Below, piece by piece: positions 53,161 to 60,781 of a stretch of DNA of 64,000 nucleotides (position 1 is its first letter; each line of letters starts with the position of its first letter). Location of the stretch: NCBI RefSeq assembly GCF_009758415.1, contig NZ_WQRF01000004.1, positions 186,001 to 250,000 on the forward strand, read 5' to 3'. Below the pieces are notes generated by a model that was given only the letters and a program-made list of their open reading frames with translations, was not told where the DNA came from and did no database searches. This DNA comes from Devosia marina (GTDB lineage Bacteria; Pseudomonadota; Alphaproteobacteria; Rhizobiales; Devosiaceae). The translations under genes and the position numbers were made by a program.

Positions 53161-54095
53161 ACCGTCGCCCCCTTGGCCGCAGTGAACTGGTGATCGAACC
53201 TCTGGTGCTGGGTGGTAATGTGTTTGGCTGGACGGTCGATGAAGCACGAGGCTTTGACATACTCGATGCCTATGTCGGCGCAGGCTTTTCCGCCATCGAC
53301 ACCGCCGAAGGCTATCCCAATTGGGTGCCGGGCAACCCTCCTGGCATGAGCGAGACGATCATCGGGAAATGGCTGAAGGCACGGGGCAATCGGGACGAGG
53401 TGCATATTTTCACCAAGGTCAATTCGGGCAGGAAGCCGGGCGGGCTGAAGCCCGACTCGATTAAGGCGAGCATCGAAGCCTCTCTCAATCGGCTGCAGAC
53501 CGATTATGTCGATCTCTACTTCAGCCACTGGCCGGACACCGACTCCAGTCATGAGGAAACGCTGGAGGCTTATGATACGTTGATCCGGGCAGGCAAGGTG
53601 CGGGTCATTGGCGCCTCGAACTACAGCGCCATCATGATGCGGGAAGCGCAACAGACCGCCATCGTCAAATCGCTGCAGCGCTACGAAGTGACCCAGCCGC
53701 GCTACAATCTCTATGACCGCGCCGAATTCGATGCGCTCCAACCCTATCTCGTCGAGAACGAGGTCGGCTCGATTGTCTATTACAGCCTCGCCTCGGGCTT
53801 TCTTACAGGCAAATATCGCAGCCAGGATGATCTGGGACAGTCAGCCCGAGGCAGCGGCGCCGGACAATATCTCAACGCCAAGGGCTTGAGCATTCTGGGC
53901 GCGCTGGATCAGGTTGCCGCCGAATTGGACGCAACGCCCGCCGAGGTGGCCCTGGCTTGGCTGGTGGCTCAACCCGGCGTCAGCGCACCGATTGCCTCGG
54001 CCACCTCGGTCGAACAGGTCGAGAGCCTGGCGCGCGGAGTGCGCCTCAAGCTAAGCGCGGAAGCAGAAAGCCTGCTGAACGACAGCGGGCGGTGA
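53157..54095 (+). CDS. Aldo/keto reductase
   Basis: 312-residue NADPH-dependent oxidoreductase of the AKR superfamily ((beta/alpha)8 barrel). Catalytic tetrad: Asp48 and Tyr53 (FSAIDTAEGYPNW), Lys87 (VHIFTKVNS), His124 (LYFSHWPD). Also RVIGASNYSA, VTQPRYNLYDR, YYSLASGFLTGKYR, and the NADPH-binding APIASATSVEQVESL. Resembles the YajO/Tas/potassium-channel-beta-like group. ATG 53157 overlaps the previous stop; the longer frame was rejected. Substrate unknown. Confidence 0.92.
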   Translation: MNRRPLGRSELVIEPLVLGGNVFGWTVDEARGFDILDAYVGAGFSAIDTAEGYPNWVPGNPPGMSETIIGKWLKARGNRDEVHIFTKVNSGRKPGGLKPDSIKASIEASLNRLQTDYVDLYFSHWPDTDSSHEETLEAYDTLIRAGKVRVIGASNYSAIMMREAQQTAIVKSLQRYEVTQPRYNLYDRAEFDALQPYLVENEVGSIVYYSLASGFLTGKYRSQDDLGQSARGSGAGQYLNAKGLSILGALDQVAAELDATPAEVALAWLVAQPGVSAPIASATSVEQVESLARGVRLKLSAEAESLLNDSGR

Positions 54096-54316
54096 ACGGC
54101 GAACGAGCCGCCCCGAGCAAAACAGCATAAGCGCTACAAATTGGGCACTAGAAAATTGAACAGCGCGGGAGACTTGACGACAGATGACGATTACTGGCAT
54201 TGCGAGGTGAAGTTATCGCAAAGCTGCGGAGCGATACTCAGCCGGGCCGGGCCTGAACCAGAATACACTAGCTATTGGCCGCAGGCTCGTCTTGTCCCGG
54301 CAGGAGTCCTGTCAAA

Positions 54317-55504
54317 ATGTCTTCAGATTTGGAGCCGACGCGCGACGTGTTTGTTGCCGGCCGGCGGGGTGTTCGGCACACTGGCGTTCGGCGTGCCAAT
54401 GAAAAGACCGTGCTCACGGTCGTCGCCTTTAATTCCGGCGCCTCGAACGCCGAGATTTCGCGCCTGTCAGGCCTGGCGCCGCAGACGGTTTCAGCCATCC
54501 TGATCGATCTTGAGCGGGAGGGGCTCATCGTACGCGGCCCGGTCTTGCGGGGCCGGCGCGGACAACCCGCCACGCCGATCCTGCTGCATGAGAATGGGGG
54601 CTTTGCAATCGGCGTGGAGATCGGCTGGCGCCATCTTGATGTCGTGCTGATCAACATGCATGCCGCCATTCTGCAGCACCATCATGAAGACCATGCCTAT
54701 CCCGACGCCGCCTCGGTGTTCGACCGTATCGGCGGCGTGATCGAGGCGTTCCGCCGTACCTTGCCGCAGCCCCATCGGTCGCGGCTGCTTGACATCGGCC
54801 TAGCCATGCCCGGTTCGCTGACCACCGATCTGGACCTGTTCAATGCGCCACCCGAACAGGTGAAGCGGTGGCGGGAGATCGATCCCGTCGCCGAACTGGC
54901 GCGGCGCAGCGGGCTCGAGATCACCCAGATCAATGACGGCAATGCCGGATGCTGGGCCGAACTGATTGCGCTGGCGCCGCCGCGACCGGCCAATGTCGTA
55001 TTTCTGATGGTTTCGCAGTTGCTGCTGGCCGGCATGGTGAGCGATGGGGTGCTGTGGGAAGGCGCGACCGGCCACGCCGTCGATCTGGGCTCTGGCCTTG
55101 TCCACGTAAACGGTAGCGCGCCGCAATTGGCGCACCAGGTCGCCTCGCTCTTCGCCCTGCGCGCCCGGCTCGTCGCCGCCGGCTTTACCGAGGCTGAAGG
55201 GCCGGTAGCGAACTGGGACCTGGCTGCAATGACACACCAAGTCGAGGCATGGGTTGGCGAGGCGGCACAAGCCCTGGCGCAGGTGGTCCACAATGCCAGC
55301 ATGATCCTTGAGCATCCGCACGTGGTCCTTGATACCGAGCTGGGCCCTCGGATTGGGGCCAAGTTGGCGGAGCGCCTGCAGGTCGAGATGGGCCGGTTCG
55401 AGACACGCGGTTTCAAGCGGCCCCGCGTGGTCAATGGTCAGCATGGCAGGCTGTCTCCTGCCATTGGCGCCGCGGAATTGCCGCTCTACAGGCGCTACTT
55501 TTGA
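54317..55504 (+). CDS. ROK-family transcriptional regulator
   Basis: 395 residues. N-terminal winged helix-turn-helix about 25-85 (RRANEKTVLTVVAFNSGASNAEISRLSGLAPQTVSAILIDLEREGLIVRGP), then a ROK domain (GFAIGVEIGWRHLDVVLINMHA, DIGLAMPGSL, QINDGNAGCWAELIAL). The kinase phosphate loop DxGxT is not present, and the CXCGXXGCXE zinc motif of ROK proteins is missing, so it is a sugar-sensing repressor (NagC/XylR type) rather than a kinase. Its likely target may be the aldo/keto reductase operon upstream or a distant sugar operon. The 220-base gap before it holds no recognisable feature. Converges with the IHF-like gene (10-base overlap). Confidence 0.88.
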   Translation: MSSDLEPTRDVFVAGRRGVRHTGVRRANEKTVLTVVAFNSGASNAEISRLSGLAPQTVSAILIDLEREGLIVRGPVLRGRRGQPATPILLHENGGFAIGVEIGWRHLDVVLINMHAAILQHHHEDHAYPDAASVFDRIGGVIEAFRRTLPQPHRSRLLDIGLAMPGSLTTDLDLFNAPPEQVKRWREIDPVAELARRSGLEITQINDGNAGCWAELIALAPPRPANVVFLMVSQLLLAGMVSDGVLWEGATGHAVDLGSGLVHVNGSAPQLAHQVASLFALRARLVAAGFTEAEGPVANWDLAAMTHQVEAWVGEAAQALAQVVHNASMILEHPHVVLDTELGPRIGAKLAERLQVEMGRFETRGFKRPRVVNGQHGRLSPAIGAAELPLYRRYF

Positions 55505-55809
55505 ACCTTGGTTGCGGCCCGTGCCGGTTCCAGCGCATCACGCAGCCGAGCGCTGGGGATCAGCACGACCGTATGATGCGGCGCAATTCGGTGCTCCTGG
55601 CCGGTGCGGGGGTTGCGACCGATTCGCTCGGCGCGGGAGCGCACATCCAACGTTCCAAATCCACTCAACTTGACTGACTCGCCACGCTTGAGGGCATCAC
55701 CGATCAACTCGAACATGCGTTCGCCGATCTGGACGGCATCGTGACGCGACAGACCCGTCGCGTCGGCGACGCTTTCCCCTAACATGGCTCGGGTGACTGT
55801 TTTATCCAC
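55495..55809 (-). CDS. IHF/HU-family DNA-bending protein (IHF alpha-like)
   Basis: 104 residues with the HU/IHF fold: TRAMLGESVADATGLSRHDAVQIGERMFELIGDALKRGESVKLSGFGTLDVRSRAERIGRNPRTGQEHRIAPHHTVVLIPSARLRDAL. The beta-arm contains GRNPRTG with the intercalating Pro. It is closest to IhfA (E-VK-SGFG-F--R-K--R-GRNPKTG) but more diverged, with a C-terminal Ala/Lys tail, and may be a second IHF-like copy. Convergent with the ROK gene; the rirA gene is divergent from it. Confidence 0.88.
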   Translation of the reverse strand: MDKTVTRAMLGESVADATGLSRHDAVQIGERMFELIGDALKRGESVKLSGFGTLDVRSRAERIGRNPRTGQEHRIAPHHTVVLIPSARLRDALEPARAATKVQK

Positions 55810-55887
55810 TCCAAACCTCCTCGCCCCATTAAATTCATAGGAGGAAGATAAACACCTGTCCAGTGCCGCACACGATCACAAAAAACA

Positions 55888-55935
55888 TGATCTTGCGCTT
55901 CAAGATAATTTGACATTTTTTAGAATGGTTATAAG
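55888..55935 (+). promoter_or_regulatory. Iron-responsive (RirA-type) box and promoter of rirA
   Basis: TGA-TCTTGCGCT-TCA (55888-55902) fits the rhizobial iron-responsive operator core TGA-N9-TCA; it also sits in ATCTTG-N5-CAAGAT (55890-55906). Immediately downstream TTGACA (55910-55915) and TAAGCT or TATAAG near 55930 make a promoter. RirA autoregulation by iron is inferred. Confidence 0.5.
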
Positions 55936-56003
55936 CTAGCGGCCACGTTATTGAGGGCAACCAACCAAGAGAGCGCTCGCGCGACGCAGCAGAAAGGCTT
56001 CCA

Positions 56004-56459
56004 GTGAGACTGACCCGCCAATCCAACTATGCCATCCGTACGCTGGTCTATTGCGCTGTTAATGAGCCGGGTTTGAGCCGGGTGGCCGAGATCGCGCGCG
56101 CGTATGGCATATCGGAACTGTTTCTGTTCAAGCTGATCAAGCCGCTGGTGGAAAACGGGCTGCTGCAAACCGTGCGCGGCCGGCATGGCGGAATCAAGCT
56201 GGGCAAGCCTGCCCAGGACATTACCCTGCTTGAAACCATCCAACTGACCGAAGAGAATTTCGCGTTGGCGGAATGCTTCGAGGACGGCTCGGACTGCCCC
56301 TTGATCGGTGAATGCGATCTCAATGGGGCGCTGCGCGAAGCGCTAGGCGCGTTTTTCGAGGTGTTGAGCCGGCACACCATAGCGGATCTGGCCAGCAAGA
56401 AGCGTTCGATCCGCGAAAGGCTGGGTCTGACGGCGGACGAGGCGGTCAACGCTGCCTGA
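56004..56459 (+). CDS. rirA: RirA, Rrf2-family iron-responsive regulator
   Basis: 151-residue Fe-S cluster regulator of iron genes in Hyphomicrobiales. MRLTRQSNYAIRTLVYCAVNE and GLSRVAEIARAYGISELFLFKLIKPLVENGLLQTVRGRHGGIKLGKP is the Rrf2 winged helix; the cluster-ligand cysteines are Cys91, Cys98 and Cys104 (AECFEDGSDCPLIGEC), spaced as in RirA but one residue shorter between the first and second. Start is GTG 56004, preceded by AGAAAGG. With iron it represses uptake genes by binding TGA-N9-TCA boxes, two of which flank this gene. Confidence 0.93.
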   Translation: MRLTRQSNYAIRTLVYCAVNEPGLSRVAEIARAYGISELFLFKLIKPLVENGLLQTVRGRHGGIKLGKPAQDITLLETIQLTEENFALAECFEDGSDCPLIGECDLNGALREALGAFFEVLSRHTIADLASKKRSIRERLGLTADEAVNAA

Positions 56460-56482
56460 TCAAAAATCTGACAACAAAACTC

Positions 56483-56507
56483 AAATATGAGTTTGACAAT
56501 CATATTT
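56483..56507 (+). promoter_or_regulatory. Perfectly palindromic iron-box candidate downstream of rirA
   Basis: AAATATGA-N9-TCATATTT, 8-bp perfect arms with the TGA-N9-TCA core, 23 bases past the rirA stop. A TTGACA hexamer (56493-56498) lies inside its centre, so a bound repressor would cover the -35 region of a promoter reading to the right. Confidence 0.6.
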
Positions 56508-56509
56508 TA

Positions 56510-56641
56510 GCGTGGTTGAGTGCGTCCATGGCGCTGCGACCCCTAGGGGCCTGTGGGTCCGAGCGCCAGAACATGACGGGGCTTGCTGCTACCGTCTCCC
56601 CGGGCCGGCCAGGATCCTCAACGTCCTGACCGGCCTTTTTT
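56510..56641 (+). ncRNA. Candidate RirA-controlled small RNA
   Basis: About 130 bases between the palindromic iron box and a terminator, without a plausible coding frame. It begins with a hairpin at 56530-56567: GGCGCT-GC-GACCC, 12-base loop, GGGTC-CG-AGCGCC. A less paired stretch follows with the C-rich run CCGTCTCCCCGGG, the type of sequence that pairs with ribosome binding sites, and then a terminator stem with a T-run. The exact 5' end is unknown. Alternative: simply the 3' UTR of rirA. Confidence 0.45.
56603..56641 (+). terminator. Rho-independent terminator
   Basis: GGCCGGCCAGGA-N9-TCCTGACCGGCC then TTTTTT: a 12-bp stem with one mismatch. It ends transcription before the ABC-F gene. 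Confidence 0.85.
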
Positions 56642-56721
56642 GAATCATGGTTTTGCGTTGCCTGCCAATTGATCTGGCTCCGCCCCTATGATCTATCCGG
56701 GGCGAATTGACCGGACACGAC

Positions 56722-58548
56722 ATGGCCCAGCCCCCACTTCTCTCCCTGCAGAATATTCAGCTCACTTTTGGCGGCACGCAGCTGCTGGAAGCAGCCGAAC
56801 TGATTGTCTCCCCGGGGCAACGCATTGCGCTTGTGGGGCGCAACGGCTCGGGCAAGTCGACACTGCTCAAAATCGCATCGGGTGACGTGACCCATGACAA
56901 GGGCGTGCGTTTCGTCGAGCCCAGTGCCACCCTGCGCTACCTGCCGCAGGAACCGGACCTTTCGGCCTATGCAACGACGCTGGCCTATGTTGAGGCCGGC
57001 CTCGGGCCGGGCGATGACGAGTATCGCGCGCAGTATCTGTTGAGCTCGCTCGGTCTGACCGGAGAAGAAGACCCGAAGAACCTGTCGGGCGGGGAAGGCC
57101 GCCGCGCGGCGCTGGCCCGCGTGCTGGCGCCTAGGCCCGATGTGCTGCTGCTGGACGAGCCGACAAACCATCTTGACCTGCCGGCCATCGAATGGCTGCA
57201 GGCCGAACTGGATTCGCTGCGCTCGGCCCTCGTGCTGATCAGCCACGACCGGCGTTTCCTCAGCGATTTGACGCGATCCACCGTGTGGCTGGACCGAGGT
57301 GTGACGCGCCGCCTCGACAAGGGTTTTTTTCATTTCGAGGGCTGGCGCGACCAGGTGCTGGAAGAAGAAGAACGCGACCGCCACAAGCTTGATCGCCAAA
57401 TCGTGCGCGAAGAGCATTGGCTGCGCTATGGTGTCACCGCGCGGCGCAAGCGCAATGTCGGGCGGCTCGAACGGCTGGCTAGCTTGCGGCAGGACCGGCG
57501 CGAGCAAAGGCGCGTGACCGGTTCGGTCAACATGCAGGTGAGCGAGGGACGCACCTCGGGCGCGCTGGTGGTCGAGGCCGAGAATATTTCCAAGTCCTTT
57601 GGGCCGCGCGTCATCGTCGGAGATTTTTCGACGCGCGTCCTACGCGGCGACCGAATAGGTATTGTTGGTCCCAACGGCGCCGGCAAGACCACGCTCATCA
57701 AGATGCTCACCGGCCTCGACAAGCCGGACAGCGGCAAGATCAAGCTGGGCTCGGCCCTGGAACTGGCTATGCTCGATCAGGGTCGCGCCAAGCTGCAGCC
57801 CGAAACGCGCCTTAAGGAAGCGCTGACCGGGGGCGGCTCGGATACCTTGCAGATCAACGGCCAGCCCAAGCATGTCGTTGGCTATATGAAGGACTTCCTG
57901 TTCGGCCCCGAACAGGCCAACACTCCGATCGGCAAACTGTCGGGTGGCGAGCGCGCGCGCGTGGCGCTGGCCCGGGCGCTGGCCTTGCCCTCCAATTTCC
58001 TGGTGTTGGACGAGCCGACCAACGACCTCGACCTCGAGACCCTAGACCTGCTCGAGGAAATGGTTTCGGACTATGCAGGAACGGTCATCGTGGTCAGCCA
58101 TGACCGCGACTTCCTAGACCGCGTTGCCACTTCGGTGATCATCGCCGAGGGGGAAGGCGTCTGGACAGAATATGCCGGAGGCTATTCCGACATGGTGATC
58201 CAGCGTGGCGAGGGCGTCACGGCCCGCGAACCGGCCCTCAAGACGCATCGCGCCGGCAAGACCAGCCTGAACCAGACATCACTGGCGGCCTCGGCAGCAG
58301 CGCCCAAGCGCAAGCTAAGTTTCAAGGAAAAGCACGCGCTTGAAACCCTTCCCAAGGATATCGAGAAACTCGATAGCGAGATTGACGCGCTCAACACGGC
58401 GCTGGCGGAGGCCAATTTCTACACCCGTGACCCCGCTGGCTTCGCGGCCAAGTCCAAAGCGCTGGAAGCCACCATCGCCCGAAAGGCGAAAGCCGAGGAA
58501 CAGTGGCTGGAACTCGAAATGCTGCGCGAGGAGCTCGAAGGCTCGTAG
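56722..58548 (+). CDS. ABC-F family ATPase (Uup-like)
   Basis: 608-residue cytoplasmic protein with two ABC domains and no membrane part. NBD1: GRNGSGKSTLL, LSGGEGRRAALARVL, LLLDEPTNHLDLPAIEWL, SHDRRFL. The interdomain linker (about 235-285, YGVTARRKRNVGRLERLASLRQDRREQRR) is Arg-rich as in Uup. NBD2: GPNGAGKTTLIK, LSGGERARVALARAL, LVLDEPTNDLDLETLDLLEE, SHDRDFLDRV. The C-terminal coiled coil (KRKLSFKEKHALETLPKDIEKLDSEIDALN ... LE) is the Uup DNA-binding type. Family members act on ribosomes or at branched DNA. ATG 56722 chosen over TTG 56707. Confidence 0.92.
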   Translation: MAQPPLLSLQNIQLTFGGTQLLEAAELIVSPGQRIALVGRNGSGKSTLLKIASGDVTHDKGVRFVEPSATLRYLPQEPDLSAYATTLAYVEAGLGPGDDEYRAQYLLSSLGLTGEEDPKNLSGGEGRRAALARVLAPRPDVLLLDEPTNHLDLPAIEWLQAELDSLRSALVLISHDRRFLSDLTRSTVWLDRGVTRRLDKGFFHFEGWRDQVLEEEERDRHKLDRQIVREEHWLRYGVTARRKRNVGRLERLASLRQDRREQRRVTGSVNMQVSEGRTSGALVVEAENISKSFGPRVIVGDFSTRVLRGDRIGIVGPNGAGKTTLIKMLTGLDKPDSGKIKLGSALELAMLDQGRAKLQPETRLKEALTGGGSDTLQINGQPKHVVGYMKDFLFGPEQANTPIGKLSGGERARVALARALALPSNFLVLDEPTNDLDLETLDLLEEMVSDYAGTVIVVSHDRDFLDRVATSVIIAEGEGVWTEYAGGYSDMVIQRGEGVTAREPALKTHRAGKTSLNQTSLAASAAAPKRKLSFKEKHALETLPKDIEKLDSEIDALNTALAEANFYTRDPAGFAAKSKALEATIARKAKAEEQWLELEMLREELEGS

Positions 58549-58554
58549 GCCGGA

Positions 58555-59604
58555 TCAATCATCCTGCCAGTCAAAAACTGGCTGGGCCATGAACTGCAGA
58601 CCTTCGGTTTCCCCGGCAATACGACGAAGCAGCAGGCTGCCCAGATTGCGGCCCGCAGCGACAAAATCTTCCGGCACGGTTTCAGCTCCCGGCTGGAACT
58701 GGGCGAACATGGAGGAGGATTGCTTGGTCACGACATGGGCGGTCTGGCCCACCACCAGACCCGCATCTGTCAATCCGCCAGTTACCGCCAGGGCCGAAAC
58801 TTCCGAAGCGCAGACATAGCCATCAGGCCCGTCGGGCCGCTTGGCGCGCTTGATGACGTAGTTGCGGATGGCATCGGTCGGGCTGCCCAGATTGACGTCT
58901 GCGGCAAACTCGAAGGTGATACCGGCCTCGCGGGCGGCCCGTTCCATGCCGGCTTTCAAATGCTCGGTATAGGTGAGCGCGCTTTCGGGGAGTACGATCG
59001 AGACCTTGCGGCAGCCCTTGGCGGCCAGGCGCAGCGTGGCGCCGTAGGCATAGGCCTCATTGTCGTAATCGGCAAAGGGGTGCGGCTCCGGCCATCGGCT
59101 GCGGCCATGGCTGACAAAGGGGAAGTCATTGTCGAGCAGGAAGCGGATGCGCTCGTCGAAGGCCTCCGCCTTGGAAAATATCACGCCATCGGCCATGCGG
59201 TTACGCACGATGTGCTGGATCGGCTCGATGGGTTCCACATTTCGGAATAACGGCGTGATGACCAAGTGATAGCTGGTGTTGCGCAGCGCCTCGGTAATGC
59301 CGGTAACAAGACTCGTGCCGAAGCCATAGATCTGCTCGTCCGGCTCGAGGATGAGCGAGATGACATTGGTGCGGCCGGTCTTCAGGCGCAGGGCCGCCCG
59401 ATCCGGCATATAGCCAATTTCAGCAGCGATCTTCTGCACGCGGTCGCGCGTTTCCTGAGCTAATTCGGGTGCATTATTGAGGGCGCGAGAAATGGTTGTG
59501 ACCGCCAACCCTGTCATTTGTGCGATGGTCTTGAGCGTGGGCTTGCCCGATGGCTTTACGCCCCGCTTGCCGCGCGAGGCGGGCGGTACTTCTTCCTGCG
59601 ACAC
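58555..59604 (-). CDS. LacI-family transcriptional regulator
   Basis: About 349 residues. HTH at about 24-50: PTLKTIAQMTGLAVTTISRALNNAPELAQETRDRVQKIAAEIGYMPDRAALRLKTGRTN, the complete LacI headpiece with hinge. The periplasmic-binding-like sensor follows (ISLILEPDEQIYGFGTSLVTGITEAL, VSIVLPESALTYTEHLKAGMERAAREAG, GYVCASEVSALAVTGGLTDAG). Start is GTG 59604 (after GAGGGGAAC); TTG 59607 is equally possible. A 20-residue Lys/Gly/Pro N-terminal extension precedes the HTH. Target sugar genes are not adjacent; the neighbouring ABC-F gene ends 6 bases away convergently. Confidence 0.9.
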   Translation of the reverse strand: MSQEEVPPASRGKRGVKPSGKPTLKTIAQMTGLAVTTISRALNNAPELAQETRDRVQKIAAEIGYMPDRAALRLKTGRTNVISLILEPDEQIYGFGTSLVTGITEALRNTSYHLVITPLFRNVEPIEPIQHIVRNRMADGVIFSKAEAFDERIRFLLDNDFPFVSHGRSRWPEPHPFADYDNEAYAYGATLRLAAKGCRKVSIVLPESALTYTEHLKAGMERAAREAGITFEFAADVNLGSPTDAIRNYVIKRAKRPDGPDGYVCASEVSALAVTGGLTDAGLVVGQTAHVVTKQSSSMFAQFQPGAETVPEDFVAAGRNLGSLLLRRIAGETEGLQFMAQPVFDWQDD

Positions 59605-59704
59605 CAATGTTCCCCTCAGACCCGCCGGAAACCGGCGGGGACGCCTAATCGGTAAAGAACATCAGATTGCGGGGTTCGAAGCAAGACGCATGCACTTGCG
59701 ATTT

Positions 59705-59727
59705 AACATGACTAGTGTTATCATGTT
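59705..59727. promoter_or_regulatory. Palindrome AACATGA-N9-TCATGTT
   Basis: Perfect 7-bp arms around a 9-base spacer, with the same TGA-N9-TCA core as the boxes beside rirA. It lacks the central CG of usual LacI operators. It lies 101 bases upstream of the lacI-type gene and 154 bases upstream of the small frame at 59881. 59605-60111 otherwise contains only that doubtful frame. Confidence 0.45.
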
Positions 59728-59880
59728 TTAGTGGGCCGAGACTTTTCGGGCAGGGTTTTGCGCGATTATCGGCAAATACGCATAAAGGTGCACTGGCAAA
59801 ACCTGACCGCGTTCCCTATCTTGCCATGGCGCCGCCGCATTGGCGTGCCAAATAAGCGTTCAACACCCGCAAGGAGAGGA

Positions 59881-59994
59881 ATGACGATGACGACATCGAA
59901 GACCTTCACGATCCATGCCATGTGTTCGACCGTAGTAACCTGCATGCGAATTTCCAAACGCTGGCAAGGGTCCTGTCGCTCAAAACGAATGTGA
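59881..59994 (+). CDS. Possible small basic protein, 37 aa
   Basis: ATG 59881 follows a strong ribosome binding site, AAGGAGAGGA, at 59870-59879. The product (MTMTTSKTFTIHAMC, then basic, ending RSKRM) has three cysteines and a net positive charge and matches nothing I know. It might be a genuine small protein, a leader peptide, or the start of a decayed gene. Support is only the ribosome binding site and the palindrome upstream. Confidence 0.3.
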   Translation: MTMTTSKTFTIHAMCSTVVTCMRISKRWQGSCRSKRM

Positions 59995-60111
59995 TCTGAT
60001 CCGTCACATCCTCGTCTCACAAAACCGATAGACCCCGCGCTGCCAGCCCTCGGATCACCTTCAAAATGAAGGAATCCGTGTTGGTCGGACGCGCAAGTGG
60101 AGTTTCCACCT

Positions 60112-60327
60112 ATGCAGGAAAATAATCTGAACAGGGCCGAAAAGCTCAGGCCCATTGTGATCGAAGTTGCCGGAGAACCACAGGGCGTGGTTGTGCCGGA
60201 TGCCGAAGGCTACAGGTTTGTGGCGGTCAAGCTGCCGGCCTTTGCCATGGACGGCAAGCGCTTCCCCTCTGTCGAGACCGCCCATCTGGCGATCAGCCGC
60301 GCCGTCGCCGACGGCGAGGCAGCATAG
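60112..60327 (+). CDS. Hypothetical protein, 71 aa
   Basis: Small acidic-to-neutral soluble protein: LRPIVIEVAGEPQGVVVPDAEGYRFVAVKLPAFAMDGKRFPSVETAHLAISRAVA, with a predicted beta-beta-alpha layout that looks like a conserved Hyphomicrobiales small protein. ATG 60112 (MQENNLN) is preferred, GGAG about 11 bases upstream; ATG 60097 is possible. A strong terminator follows two bases after the stop, which supports a real monocistronic gene. No function assigned. Confidence 0.6.
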   Translation: MQENNLNRAEKLRPIVIEVAGEPQGVVVPDAEGYRFVAVKLPAFAMDGKRFPSVETAHLAISRAVADGEAA

Positions 60328-60328
60328 T

Positions 60329-60362
60329 AAAGCCGGTGGCACCACCACCGGCTTTTTCGTTT
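60329..60362 (+). terminator. Rho-independent terminator
   Basis: AAAGCCGGTGG-CACCA-CCACCGGCTTTTT then CGTTTTT: 8-bp G+C stem extended by A-T pairs. Confidence 0.85.
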
Positions 60363-60382
60363 TTGGACCGAAAGCTTAGCCG

Positions 60383-60589
60383 TCAATCATCATTGGTTGC
60401 GTTCAACTCCGAAGGCCGACGCCCTTCCGCCATTGGCAGATCCGGATCTAGGGCGGCCTCTACCGCCGACGCCAGCGCATCGACATCTACCCGTGAGGCG
60501 CCGGAAGCCGCCTGTCGTTCCAGTTCGGATGCCAAGGCCGTGATGATCGCCTGATGCCGCAGTTCTGCGCTATCCTTAGCCATTCCCAT
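60383..60589 (-). CDS. Hypothetical protein, 68 aa
   Basis: Small soluble helical protein: KDSAELRHQAIITALASELERQAASGASRVDVDALASAVEAALDPDLPMAEGRRPSELNATNDD. ATG 60589 overlaps the end of the small membrane-protein gene upstream (that gene's stop lies at 60576-60578), implying translational coupling. It is the last gene of the strand run phnM-phnN-small membrane protein-this. I recognise no family. Confidence 0.55.
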   Translation of the reverse strand: MGMAKDSAELRHQAIITALASELERQAASGASRVDVDALASAVEAALDPDLPMAEGRRPSELNATNDD

Positions 60590-60725
60590 CAATCGAAATC
60601 CCCTGCTCATCAACCCGCACCTCTATGCCCGGCTGGGCCTGTTGCTGCTGATAGGTATAAATGCCAAAGGCGACCAATGCGATGACCAGAATGGCGATCA
60701 CGCCGTAAAGGCTGTTGCGGGACAA
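60576..60725 (-). CDS. Small single-pass membrane protein, 49 aa
   Basis: SRNSLYGVIAILVIALVAFGIYTYQQQQAQPGIEVRVDEQGISIDGNG: a short cytoplasmic start, one membrane helix, a Gln stretch and an acidic periplasmic tail ending EQGISID. A small protein with this pattern (LSRNSLY...GIYLY...PGVEI-ID--GISIE) recurs in Hyphomicrobiales, with no known role. Start is TTG 60725, behind CAGGAGA; the upstream ATG at 60785 would overlap phnN and adds a non-conserved 20 residues. Coupled with the 68-aa gene downstream. Confidence 0.65.
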   Translation of the reverse strand: MSRNSLYGVIAILVIALVAFGIYTYQQQQAQPGIEVRVDEQGISIDGNG

Positions 60726-60781
60726 GAGTATCTCCTGACGCTTGAATGGATTGTGCTCAACGCGTAGCGACCCCAATCGGT

